Shown in pieces: positions 52,586-61,219 of a stretch of 64,000 bases of DNA. How positions within the stretch are numbered: the first letter of the stretch is position 1; each line of letters opens with the position of its first letter. Location of the stretch: NCBI GenBank assembly GCA_030841085.1, contig JAVEDP010000022.1:248001-312000 (forward strand), given 5' to 3'. The translations under genes and the position numbers were made by a program. The notes below the pieces were generated by a model. That model was not told where the DNA came from, did no database searches, and worked only from the letters and a program-made list of their open reading frames with translations. The DNA is from Pyrinomonadaceae bacterium (lineage in GTDB: Bacteria; Acidobacteriota; Blastocatellia; Pyrinomonadales; Pyrinomonadaceae).

Positions 52586-55500
52586 AAAGAGTGATTGACG
52601 GAAGAACCTCCGGATATGAGAGTCGCAGCAGCGTGTACCCTATACCCGCCATTCCCTGGAAGAAGGTGGGACTGAAAAATCTCTGTGCTCTGGGAGTCCG
52701 ACCAAGAAGTCGGAATGAACCCACTCGCTGTTCCCGCCGGCAAAGGTTAGAGGCATGTTGAATTGCATTCTGGCAGAGCTGAGGCCTCTCTAATATCGTA
52801 CTCCCAACCAGAAGAATCTCGACCAAGCCAAAATTTCCACAGCAAAGATGATCGGCCTCAAGTTCTTCGTGCGCCAGAGCTCTTAAAGATCTATTTAATC
52901 CAATCTCGATGTCCTCTCGAATTTCTGCTTCGTCCAACATGCGCAAACTACCGAGACGCGCGAGCGCAATTCCTGGCGCGCCGTGACACCAACTGCAGGA
53001 ATAGGATGGAGATGTTTTGACTGAGGCTAAAGTGCGATAGTCAGGCCAATTCGATTGAAGTGGCGCGAAGGTGGAACGCTCGTAACTCAGCGCTTCGCGC
53101 GCTACATCGAGGTAATACTGATCCTGGGTCGCCTCATGTAGTCTTAAGAGCGCGTACGATATTCCCGCCGCTCCATGTGAGAAACCGGTCAATGGACGTG
53201 AGGAAGACTTTGTTTGCCAACCGGAAACGCCTTTCACTACCACAACACGTCGCTTAATTAAGGTGTGTCCGCAATGCTCAGCGAGCCTCAGAACGGTTCG
53301 GTCAGATGTGCTGTTATAGAGTGTCAGTAAAGCGATTAACAGACCAGCTGAACCGTTGATGATATCGAAATCTTCGTCTGAGTCTATCTCTTCGCGAGAC
53401 AACAAATCAGCCGACTTCAATGCCTGCTCAAGTATCGATGGCTCATCAAGCAGTTGCGCAAATTTGACTAGAACATAAACCACCGATCCTAGCCCGCCTA
53501 CTCCGCCTACCCCCATGTTTCGAGCCCATCTGCGCGTTCGGGTCGAATCGGGAAACTGCAGTAATTCCTTGAGTGGGGAAATCGTTCGTTCAACCACGTC
53601 GAGGTATTGAGGGGATCCCGTAATGGCATATAGCGCGGCGAAGAAAAGCGCGACACCGCATCGGCCGTCGTAAAGGCTATGACCCAATAGGTCGAGTTGT
53701 AGGTGCTGACCATCCGGGAGGTAACTCCATCCTAGCCAATTGAGACCGTCATGGCCCATCGCTATGGCGCGTCGTTCAAGCTCGGACGCAATCGATTGAG
53801 CCTTAGCCAAAAACCCCTCTCGTGTTAGGAGGTCTCGATTGGTCTTATCGGGATCTTGGTTCGCGCTGTGTTTGTTTTGGACTTGGCGTTCATCTGAAGC
53901 GTAGTGAAGGACAAGCTGCCTTGCTTCATAGGCGCCGGCGATAATCTCAACTTGCCAGCCAACCTCCTCCGCATTGAGCCTTCTGAGACGCTCAACGGCC
54001 TGTTCGTAGCTGCTTGCGCGGAAGATCTGCTCAGGCTCTGCGCTGGCTGCTGCGCGGAATAAAGTGCTGCCTGAATTGGCTATGAAGTAAGGAATATCAA
54101 GGCGTTCTAAAGCTTGTGTTTCATGGGCAAGAAGTTGCCAACCAATTGGCTGCACCTCGTCAGCCAGGAAAGCATAAGCAAGCCGCTCGACCTCAATTCC
54201 CCAATCGATTCCGCTGCCTAAATATTCCGGTGACAGAGCACTTCGCAAAACTCTGTAATAAATATTTGTGGGGCGAAAAATGAATCGCACGGGAACGCTT
54301 TTAAAGGCCGAAAAGGGTCCATCAGTGGCGAGAACTTGCTCTTGCTTAGCTGATATGAAGAGGGCCATGGCGCGAAATCCGTTCACAAACGGATCGACGT
54401 ACTCTTCAGGACGAGCTTGTTGTCCGTTATACCAGGGCCTATGTTTTAGGTTTGTCTCCTTGATAGATGTCAATCTAAGGTACATTTCATCCGTATTGAC
54501 CCGGTGCCAGACTGGTGAGGGCAGTCCTTCGGGATCAGTACTTCCCAGCGCGCTTGCATCTCGAAGGACGCTTGTCTTTTGCCAGCATTCCCAGTGCGGA
54601 AGCATGCCGGTTCGAAGCACAGAGTCAAACCTCTCCTTATCCGTCTCGCCGGATGATGGTCGCGCTTCAGGATGGAGTAGTGTCTCTGCGTCAACCAATA
54701 CCGGGTACTCTCCGCGCGCGACCAGATTCTCATAATGGCAATCCGTTGCTCCCATAATGTAAAGGACACAAAGCAACATACCAGCCCGGAAATAGAAACG
54801 CCGCGCGCCATCGGAATCATCGCACGGAGCGTTTTCTACATATTCCATCCACCCATACGCCCCTCGATCCAAGACGCGGGGTATTGCGAAATCCATCGGG
54901 ACTCCGTTGGAATTGCACCATTGCAAGAATTCGTAATAATTCGCCTCAAGACAAAGCGACTTTGGTTTATAGACTAATCGGAAGCCTGCATTCGATCTGA
55001 TCGAGATAACGGTTTTACCACCGTCGTGGGGATCTGAGAGGTCAGTTTCCAACGAATCTATCCGAACGTTGGGATAAGGTGTTCTTGCAATCGGGACGGA
55101 TTCAGCCTTTGCTGCGAAGTGCTCCATTAACATCGGAAGATCTATGCTCAAACGTCGGATAAAATCTGAGCATCTCTCAACCCATAATTGGATGGCAACC
55201 GCGATTAATTTCGCGAGGACGGGGTACCGATCAAAGAGGTCCCTGTAGCCATCCATAAGAACCTGCTGGACGAATCTGTCATAATAAACGTGAGAAGACT
55301 CCGCATTTGTCTCCATCCCAAAGGTTCCAGCAAGAGTCAAACCGGCAGGACGAAATCGAGAGAACTCGCGTCCCAACACCTGAGCAGCCAAGTAACTTAG
55401 TCTTTCAAGTAAGCTGCGCTCGAGCCTCAAGTAAGCCTTGTGCGACAGGGGTGATATCAAAGGCTGCGAGGAATCCTTCTTTGTTTTGCCCAAACGAGCT

Positions 55501-55952
55501 TCGAGCTGCTCCCGCGCCACGTCCACTGCTGGCAGGAGTACTTCTTCAAAAGCTATTGGCTGCTCACTATCAAGGCAGCTCACCGCTGACCCTTGCTCCT
55601 CGGTTCTCAAGAGGTCCGTAGTTGATTGCGATAAGGGCGAAGAAGTCGCAGTAGCAACTCTCATTACCGATTCAATGGTTAGGGCCCAGGCGGGAAGAGC
55701 CGAGACATTCTCTCGGATTTTTCCAGCAAGGAGACTTTCGATTTTTGGGAGATTCAGGTCATCCCAAAAAAGCCTTCTAGCGAAAGCGTCGACGTCCCCT
55801 CTCGCTGCTGTTTGTCTCCACCGGTCGAGACGGCTGATCGCTAGCGCATTCGGCAGAACGTTAATACTCTCGAAGGAATTCAAACCTATCACTTCGGAAA
55901 GGAATCTTGACTTGTTGACGATTTCCGCGAGAAGTCTTTCGAGTGAGTCCAT
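52578..55952 (-). CDS. lanM: Class II lanthipeptide synthetase LanM
   Basis: Bifunctional enzyme that phosphorylates and eliminates Ser/Thr in a precursor peptide and then closes thioether rings. The 1124 residues are full length. The dehydratase half (about 1-720) has the kinase-like motifs TDCHYENLVA and VLVDAETLLHPE. The LanC-like cyclase half ends with GFSHGAAGISYALLRL, the zinc ligands in CSWCHGAPGIA (about residue 985) and LCCGNFG (about 1034), so both activities look intact. It is transcribed away from the Nif11-type precursor, sharing its upstream region. Confidence 0.95.
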   Translation of the reverse strand: MDSLERLLAEIVNKSRFLSEVIGLNSFESINVLPNALAISRLDRWRQTAARGDVDAFARRLFWDDLNLPKIESLLAGKIRENVSALPAWALTIESVMRVATATSSPLSQSTTDLLRTEEQGSAVSCLDSEQPIAFEEVLLPAVDVAREQLEARLGKTKKDSSQPLISPLSHKAYLRLERSLLERLSYLAAQVLGREFSRFRPAGLTLAGTFGMETNAESSHVYYDRFVQQVLMDGYRDLFDRYPVLAKLIAVAIQLWVERCSDFIRRLSIDLPMLMEHFAAKAESVPIARTPYPNVRIDSLETDLSDPHDGGKTVISIRSNAGFRLVYKPKSLCLEANYYEFLQWCNSNGVPMDFAIPRVLDRGAYGWMEYVENAPCDDSDGARRFYFRAGMLLCVLYIMGATDCHYENLVARGEYPVLVDAETLLHPEARPSSGETDKERFDSVLRTGMLPHWECWQKTSVLRDASALGSTDPEGLPSPVWHRVNTDEMYLRLTSIKETNLKHRPWYNGQQARPEEYVDPFVNGFRAMALFISAKQEQVLATDGPFSAFKSVPVRFIFRPTNIYYRVLRSALSPEYLGSGIDWGIEVERLAYAFLADEVQPIGWQLLAHETQALERLDIPYFIANSGSTLFRAAASAEPEQIFRASSYEQAVERLRRLNAEEVGWQVEIIAGAYEARQLVLHYASDERQVQNKHSANQDPDKTNRDLLTREGFLAKAQSIASELERRAIAMGHDGLNWLGWSYLPDGQHLQLDLLGHSLYDGRCGVALFFAALYAITGSPQYLDVVERTISPLKELLQFPDSTRTRRWARNMGVGGVGGLGSVVYVLVKFAQLLDEPSILEQALKSADLLSREEIDSDEDFDIINGSAGLLIALLTLYNSTSDRTVLRLAEHCGHTLIKRRVVVVKGVSGWQTKSSSRPLTGFSHGAAGISYALLRLHEATQDQYYLDVAREALSYERSTFAPLQSNWPDYRTLASVKTSPSYSCSWCHGAPGIALARLGSLRMLDEAEIREDIEIGLNRSLRALAHEELEADHLCCGNFGLVEILLVGSTILERPQLCQNAIQHASNLCRREQRVGSFRLLGRTPRAQRFFSPTFFQGMAGIGYTLLRLSYPEVLPSITLFE

Positions 55953-56002
55953 ACTTTTAGAAGCATCGACAGATTGAATTCAGAAGAGAGACGCGCGTTT
56001 TG

Positions 56003-56021
56003 TTAACTTTTAAAGTGTTAA
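56003..56021. promoter_or_regulatory. Near-palindrome between lanM and precursor
   Basis: TTAACTTTTAAAGTGTTAA: left half TTAACTTT pairs with AAAG(TG)TTAA, two extra bases in the right half. It lies between the divergent lanM and precursor genes, 20 bases before the precursor's -35 box, and could be an operator. AT-rich palindromes arise by chance, so this is weak. Confidence 0.35.
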
Positions 56022-56040
56022 TTGGATCGCCTTGGAACCG

Positions 56041-56070
56041 TTGACAATAACATCGGGAATCTTGTAAATT
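56041..56070 (+). promoter_or_regulatory. Promoter of the Nif11-type precursor gene
   Basis: TTGACA (56041-56046), 18-base spacer, TAAATT (56065-56070), about 57 bases before the precursor ATG. A perfect -35 and a four-of-six -10. Gives the precursor its own promoter. Confidence 0.65.
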
Positions 56071-56126
56071 TTGGCCACTCAACCCCTGTAAACCCTTGTT
56101 TCCATCGACCTCTGGAGGTGAATTCA

Positions 56127-56432
56127 ATGTACGAAGCAGCTCCTACCCTTGAACACTTGAGAGAAGCGGCAAAGGCGAATAGATATTTAAGGGGTGCCTT
56201 GCGAAACGCTGCAACCCCGAATGACATTGTTAGAGTCGCTCAAAACCATGGCTATCATCTGACGGAGGGTGAGATTACCATGGCAATACGAGCAGCTCAG
56301 TATCCCAGCAGCACTCTCGAGGATGCCGAGTTAGAGGCAGTAGCGACTACCGCTTCGACCAATACGGCCACCTGCGCAAACTCCTGTGGCTGTAATAGCA
56401 CCGAGACGTGTAGTAATTGTTGTAGACGTTAA
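56127..56432 (+). CDS. Nif11-leader RiPP precursor with six-cysteine core
   Basis: Start at 56127 is fixed by GGAGGTG eight bases upstream. Of 101 residues, 1-70 form a Nif11-like leader (LREAAKANRYLRGALRNAAT then PNDIVRVAQNHGYHLTEGEI). After the AVA at 71-73 comes a core of 28 residues with eleven Ser/Thr and six Cys (83, 87, 89, 95, 98, 99), including TCANSCGCN and TCSNCCRR at the end. This is ideal for thioether rings and azoles. The divergent LanM and the nearby YcaO and SagB enzymes are the likely modifiers. The final structure cannot be told. Confidence 0.88.
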   Translation: MYEAAPTLEHLREAAKANRYLRGALRNAATPNDIVRVAQNHGYHLTEGEITMAIRAAQYPSSTLEDAELEAVATTASTNTATCANSCGCNSTETCSNCCRR

Positions 56433-56628
56433 GGCGCGCTTTTCGAAGTGCTGAGCTATCGGCTTTGTTAACTATCATAGATTACGAACCAGTATTTCCT
56501 TGCCGCGGAGTATATTCGCGAAGTTTATGACTGGTCGGCTTTGTTTTCAATCGCCACCGGCATAGCTTTCGCAAGTTTGCCCTCTACTTTCCTTTAGCCC
56601 TAATGGGTTAACGACGCGTCTCGATCCA

Positions 56629-57438
56629 TTATGGATGATTCTTGCCCTGCACTTGAGATCGACCGACAGCTAGAAGAAGCACTGGAGCTTCCATTTCCAA
56701 CTCCCAATTGAGATCCAGCAAATTTGCCACCTCGTTATCCGGAAATCCGCCTAGCCAAACTGCAGCTAAACCTCGACCGCGACAAACCAAATCCAACGTT
56801 TGCGCGATAGCCCCTGCCTCTAATAATGCATATCTGTAACCCCGCCCCGCGTACTTAATAAATGAGCGATGAAAGATGGCCGTAAAAACAATAATGAAAG
56901 ATGGCGATTTCACGTCATGATCTCCAATTGCGCCGGGCAGTCCGGTCGTAAAATCCTTCTCAAGCAGAGCGGTCAAGGTATGCGCATGGCTGTCATAGTG
57001 ATAAACGCCAGATCGCAACTCTTCAATCCTTATTGCTATCACGTAGATCTCGATAGGATACCTGGCGCCTGCCGATGGGTATGGGCGATGATAAGGATCA
57101 TTCTCTTGAGGAGTCCTCGCGGCGAGGTCAAGAACCGCTCCCAAGTCTTGAATTGGAACGTAACAATTCTCGTCGAACACGCGGACCGAGCGTCGTTCGC
57201 GCAAGAGGTCCACTATATTCGCCCGCCATTCCTCTTCCGCGCTAGGGAGTGGAGTATCAGTTAGACGGGGATATTCCTTGAGGTTAATACTGGTCCACGC
57301 TGGCGGATCCTGGTCATCACTCGATCCTGGCTTACTGTTTTCTTCACCGTACTCCAACTGAGACAGTTCCTGGGCTGCAAGAGCCGCCGCTATGCTCTTG
57401 TCAAACGGAACAACAAATCTGAATTTCATATCGACCAT
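56629..57438 (-). CDS. SagB-type FMN dehydrogenase
   Basis: Oxidises azolines to azoles in thiazole/oxazole-modified peptides by family knowledge. The 269 residues show the nitroreductase-fold marks: LLRERRSVRVFDE, PSAGARYPIEIYVIA (about 121-135, the family's PSGGARHP), and RSFIKYAGRGYRYALLEAG, which contains the Lys-Tyr pair (195-196) reported as catalytic in this class, then LAAVWLGGFPDNEVANLL. It begins 9 bases after the ycaO stop. Its presence implies azoline formation by the adjacent YcaO. Confidence 0.88.
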   Translation of the reverse strand: MVDMKFRFVVPFDKSIAAALAAQELSQLEYGEENSKPGSSDDQDPPAWTSINLKEYPRLTDTPLPSAEEEWRANIVDLLRERRSVRVFDENCYVPIQDLGAVLDLAARTPQENDPYHRPYPSAGARYPIEIYVIAIRIEELRSGVYHYDSHAHTLTALLEKDFTTGLPGAIGDHDVKSPSFIIVFTAIFHRSFIKYAGRGYRYALLEAGAIAQTLDLVCRGRGLAAVWLGGFPDNEVANLLDLNWELEMEAPVLLLAVGRSQVQGKNHP

Positions 57439-57447
57439 AGCAATTTC

Positions 57448-58851
57448 TCAGAGGAAGGGATGAGGAACGGAGCTCATTTGGCTGGAAGGCCGGAGAGCTT
57501 CCACCCTTAATCGCTTTTCCGCAGAATCTAACCTCGGCCAAGAGTAATCTCTCAGTTCTTCGGTAAGATATAAAGGCTGATACTCAGGAACAATGGCTTT
57601 TACAACGTTCATGGTGGGCCCTCTTTGGTGATGGCGCCTGAGCTTTGCAGAGAGGTCGACTGCGTAAACCGTGCCGCCTTGCGCTTGGATCGCGTCCACT
57701 AGGTCGCCGAGAGATGCTTGGCTTCGTCCAATGTGAGAATCACTAATCTCAATCTCTTCTTGACATTGCGAAAGCCACGCAGACAGATATTGCACTGGCC
57801 CCTTCGAGAGCCACAGTAGTGCTCGCTCTCTTAGTGTTCGGGGCAGTTGTGCGTTGGGCATAGTGTCTTGAGAATTCTCCTCGAGGAGGTGACGCATCCA
57901 CGGTCGCATCTGGTGAGCCTCCTCTAAGGATCCCAAGGTAGCAGAGATGACATTCCAACTTGCCTTAGCGCCTACAGTAACCGCAGGGCCGATTCCGGTG
58001 AAATCCCACAACACACACAGAACTGTAAAGAGCGGTACACCCGTGGGAAGCAAAAAGAACTGGGGCATGAGTTTGTAGCGAAGAGAGGCTTCGAGTGTAT
58101 TTTGAAGAATACTGCTTTCGTTCCCAGTTAGACCCCGCGTTGGACGAAGTCTAGTCAAACGAAGTTGTCGCAGCCATGAAATCATGAAGGCGTCGCGTTC
58201 AACCACTTCACACAAACCTCGATACAACGCGTCTTCGATCGTCATTCCCGCGGCCGCCCCGGTTGTTATCGGAGGGCGAATTATCACCTCATCGTCACTA
58301 AAAGAATGCGGGACAAAAACCAGTTGGCTGGGAATCCAGCTAAATCTCGAAGGCTTTAAGCCAAATCCTGAGACCCACTCGATCTCAAAGGAACGCCTGT
58401 CGGGCGTACTTCTGCCCATGCCTGCAGAAATCGAGTTGGGGTCCACGGCTAGCCCGCGGGACAAGGAATTAAACGCAACGTACTTCGTCGCAACATCGCC
58501 TGGTAAGAGACAGAACCTTTCAGCAGCTTCACCGGCGACTTTTCCTAATGCACGTTCTTTGTTTAGGGAGCTTCCCCCCACAACGCCCAAGGCCTCATCA
58601 ATATCGGTAGTTATTGAAAAGCCGTGCGCTGCCTGGTCCAAGTTAAGCTCGGCGGTAAGATGGAAGAATTTCGGTTCATCGTTGTAAGGCGGGATATTCC
58701 AATAGTCCTTGACGATTACGCGCCCAGGGCCCAGGAGATCTTCATGAGGAACCGGCAAGTTAGATCTCGCCGAGCAGGGCGCATAGCTGAGATTAGGGGT
58801 CGCGAAATCGGCCCTATCGAACACGCTTGTCAACCATGGCTCGTTCGACAA
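57448..58851 (-). CDS. Stand-alone YcaO-domain protein
   Basis: ATP-dependent backbone-amide modifying enzyme, 467 residues. YcaO hallmarks: GEAAERF (107-113) and TGAAAGMTIEDALYRGL then CEVVERDAFMISW (214-226), holding the Mg-ATP glutamates. The C-terminus SSVPHPFL is close to the Pro-rich end of azoline-forming YcaOs. It lacks the E1-like or ThiF domain such enzymes usually need. The start is a TTG at 58851 overlapping the small ORF upstream by 38 bases; downstream TTG/GTG codons (58833, 58824) are alternatives. Confidence 0.9.
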   Translation of the reverse strand: MSNEPWLTSVFDRADFATPNLSYAPCSARSNLPVPHEDLLGPGRVIVKDYWNIPPYNDEPKFFHLTAELNLDQAAHGFSITTDIDEALGVVGGSSLNKERALGKVAGEAAERFCLLPGDVATKYVAFNSLSRGLAVDPNSISAGMGRSTPDRRSFEIEWVSGFGLKPSRFSWIPSQLVFVPHSFSDDEVIIRPPITTGAAAGMTIEDALYRGLCEVVERDAFMISWLRQLRLTRLRPTRGLTGNESSILQNTLEASLRYKLMPQFFLLPTGVPLFTVLCVLWDFTGIGPAVTVGAKASWNVISATLGSLEEAHQMRPWMRHLLEENSQDTMPNAQLPRTLRERALLWLSKGPVQYLSAWLSQCQEEIEISDSHIGRSQASLGDLVDAIQAQGGTVYAVDLSAKLRRHHQRGPTMNVVKAIVPEYQPLYLTEELRDYSWPRLDSAEKRLRVEALRPSSQMSSVPHPFL

Positions 58852-59023
58852 ACTGAACGTTGCACTTGCCGGTACATGTGTTTGATTTACATTGCGTCTG
58901 CGTCGCGACGGCTAATTTCTTTCCGTCATTTCGATGCGCGCGCTCCCACCACGGTATGCGCGAAACCGTGCTAATAGGGATCGTATTTTTCTTATCGTAC
59001 GGCGATTTCAAATGTGAGTTCAT
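58814..59023 (-). CDS. Second candidate RiPP precursor (Cys/Thr-rich small ORF)
   Basis: The ATG at 59023 has AAGGAG seven bases upstream and gives 69 residues. Residues 1-37 would be leader (MNSHLKSPYDKKNTIPISTV, then a WWER); AVA at 38-40 followed by T41 exactly repeats the AVA-T of the Nif11-type precursor. Next comes TQTQCKSNTCTGKCNVQF with Cys at 45, 50 and 54 and five Ser/Thr before the last Cys, then a basic tail. Its leader is not Nif11-like. It has its own promoter and runs into ycaO, so YcaO/SagB are the likeliest modifiers. The call is inferred from sequence and context. Confidence 0.65.
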   Translation of the reverse strand: MNSHLKSPYDKKNTIPISTVSRIPWWERAHRNDGKKLAVATQTQCKSNTCTGKCNVQFVERAMVDKRVR

Positions 59024-59043
59024 TTCAATACTCCTTAAGTCAC

Positions 59044-59073
59044 ATTTTATTGCCTTCGCCTTCTGCGGGTCAA
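59044..59073 (-). promoter_or_regulatory. Promoter of the second precursor-ycaO-sagB unit
   Basis: On the minus strand TTGACC (59073-59068), 18-base spacer, TAAAAT (59049-59044), ending 21 bases before the small-ORF ATG. Strong match at both boxes. It implies a very short leader RNA. Confidence 0.65.
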
Positions 59074-59129
59074 GATTCACATTTCGGCAGTGGGGTGATT
59101 GTGTGGCGCTAGGGCAACGGCGGTGGCTT

Positions 59130-59585
59130 TTAGTTGCATAGCTGAGCAGTCGAACTCGCTTGGATAGCCGTAAGATGCGCACTTGTACGCAGCCGTGGGG
59201 CATTCCCGGGCCCCACGTGGATATCGAAGAGTGGTCTGCTTGTGATTGACTTTACAAAGGTTTCGGTGCTGATTGAATCGCGCCGCCAAATAAGGCCGAA
59301 ACAGATCGCCAAAGCCAACCCAACGAGTCCGAAAAGAGAATTAAGGAAGATTGCCAAGGTCCAGTCAAAAGCTTTTTGCTCTGACATGAGAACGATGGCA
59401 TTAAGCGCGCAGGCGAGTCCCATAGAAAAAGCCACAAGGCAAAAGTCTTTCCAGTTGTTCCTTCCCAGATCGGAAAGTGCTCGCAACTCGTAACCGGACA
59501 CGGCATAATCTTCCCGTTTCGGATCATAATGAATGCTCGCAAGACCGACATTGACAGCCTCTACCTCTTTCAGCAGATTACACAT
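59130..59585 (-). CDS. Two-helix membrane protein upstream of the precursor
   Basis: From the ATG at 59585 (MCNLLKEVEAVNVGLASIHY; GGAGG 12 bases upstream) 151 residues; a TTG at 59633 would add 16. Two membrane helices (DFCLVAFSMGLACALNAIVL and LAIFLNSLFGLVGLALAICF) are joined by a short loop; the C-terminal 40 residues look unstructured. Co-directional with the RiPP genes, 106 bases before the second precursor. Immunity or export support is conceivable but unsupported. Confidence 0.55.
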   Translation of the reverse strand: MCNLLKEVEAVNVGLASIHYDPKREDYAVSGYELRALSDLGRNNWKDFCLVAFSMGLACALNAIVLMSEQKAFDWTLAIFLNSLFGLVGLALAICFGLIWRRDSISTETFVKSITSRPLFDIHVGPGNAPRLRTSAHLTAIQASSTAQLCN

Positions 59586-59639
59586 ATCGTTTACCCGCCT
59601 CCGTGCGTCGCTAAACCGTCGCAACACCGGCAATTACAG

Positions 59640-60934
59640 GATCGGGGCTTCGTGCCTGAAGCTCCGTTTCTTTTTCCATAAAAGAATAGCCAGTTGAAAT
59701 GATCGGGTAAAGCGAAAAGGGTGGTACTGGTGCCAACATGCCCCACTACCTGCATTTCGGAGACTGAATCAAATCATCCTCAGGTAGGGGATCCGCAGAG
59801 GCCTCCCAGGGTGTCAAAACTCGCGGAGAGAGTCTTTTGTTGATTTAGAGAAGTGTAATTCGTTCGACCTGTACAAGCTTTTTCACGTCGATTCATCGGT
59901 GGGAGATTCCGCACAGTATGTGCTGCCGGGGCTTGCAATACCCGCGTCTACCGTCGTTGGCTACAACCTGGGCCGTTGCATTGCCAGGAATTCCTACTAT
60001 CTGCCGTTGCTACAGCTGCGACCTTCGGGACGGCAGCAAACCCTATCCTTTTTTCTTATATGGCTCGGCGATCGCATCTGGTTGGGAACTGCACGTGCGC
60101 TAAGGTTCGGAGAACAACGCTAAAGCATTAAATTCATTCTCGGACTGGCTTCACAGAACTTTCCCTTCGAATCCCCTTGCGGAAAAGTTATGATTCGCCG
60201 AATCGACAAACGGGCACAATAGCGTCATTCCCCTCGACACCGCTCGGAAAAGTTATGATGGCTGTGCTCGCTAAGGTTTGGTAACAATCACAAATAAGAC
60301 CAGAGTTTCGGACTGGACCATTAGTTGTCCGCACGTGCGAATTGGAAATATAGCGTGTCAGAGAGTGCGAATGAGTAGTTACTACGAACTCTTACACCAG
60401 TAAGAATGCTCCATCGCCTTTTGACTTGAGGCATGATTCGCGCACCAATCTTCAGATCAACCAGCAATAGTGCGTGAACGGCGCTTTATGGTTCCACCCT
60501 TTGGCAGAAAATGATTCAAGTCACACGCCTTCAACCGCACACACTTTCACACACGACAGCCGCTCAACAGCCAGTCCGTTTGTGCCAAGCCTCACGGAAG
60601 GCACGAGAGGATCTCTGAGCAATTCTTTATCGTTTTCCAATTCGACGATACAAGAAACCTTGCATAAATTTTCTGGAGGCTCCAGATTCCGATCAATCGT
60701 CAAAAGAGGAGCACAGCTCTATAAAGCCTTCGAATGGGCGGGTGCTAGAGGTGTCCGCCAACGCATTGGATCAAAGAGAAATCTTGCTAGGCGATTCGAC
60801 CGGCTCGTATCACCCAAAAGATATGAGTTGGGCCTTGCTGAGAGGACAGTGACGCCCTCTTATTTTGGAGCACACCCCAACCCCACCGCCTTCCAAGGCG
60901 GTCATTTTCGCTTTCGATTGGCGCGAATCCAGCT
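59640..60934. other. Gene-poor region with degenerate direct repeat
   Basis: About 1.3 kb without a supportable gene; open frames here (e.g. 59899-60123, 60474-60938) lack ribosome-binding sites and family resemblance. A 15-base direct repeat CGGAAAAGTTATGAT occurs at 60180-60194 and 60245-60259, and GCTAAGGTT with a following GG occurs near 60097 and 60268, suggesting a small degenerate duplication. It separates the RiPP locus from the signalling-like pair. Confidence 0.5.
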
Positions 60935-61159
60935 TTAACGAACTGTGAGACTGATGATTGAAAGTATCAGTGTCAGCACATCGCTTGTCGGGATGGTTCC
61001 CGCAGCTTGCGAATCGGTACTCGGTATCTCGCCTGCTGCTTGTGCGTCGGTCGTTGGAATATTTCCAGGCGCTGGAGAGTCAGTAGTCGGGATATTTCCT
61101 GCTAGTGCAGAAGCGGAAAGAGCACACGTAAGAGCAAATGCCAATAGAAAACGTTTCAT
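60935..61159 (-). CDS. Small secreted peptide with four 11-residue repeats
   Basis: The ATG at 61159 has AAGGAG six bases upstream. The 74 residues have a Sec signal (MKRFLLAFALTCALSASALA, cleavage after ALA at 20). Then four units with exact period 11 start at G21, G32, G43 and G54: GNIPTTDSPAP, GNIPTTDAQAA, GEIPSTDSQAA, GTIPTSD. The last 14 residues (VLTLILSIISLTVR) are hydrophobic. It is divergent from the TPR regulator, 60 bases away. It might be a signal precursor or a membrane-tethered small protein; neither is shown. Confidence 0.75.
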   Translation of the reverse strand: MKRFLLAFALTCALSASALAGNIPTTDSPAPGNIPTTDAQAAGEIPSTDSQAAGTIPTSDVLTLILSIISLTVR

Positions 61160-61219
61160 TTCTTTCTCCTTTGGATTTTGAGGATGCAAGACAGCTTGCA
61201 ATCACACAGCATAGTGTAA

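Noticed and set aside
55438-55977. 179-residue plus-strand frame near the precursor gene
   Set aside because: Antisense to the lanM 5' region; composition typical of a shadow frame.
59899-60123. 74-residue frame considered as an extra precursor peptide
   Set aside because: No start signal, no Cys/Ser/Thr-rich core, overlaps another equally poor frame.
60474-60938. 154-residue plus-strand frame in the gene-poor gap
   Set aside because: No ribosome-binding site, low-complexity composition and no recognisable domain.
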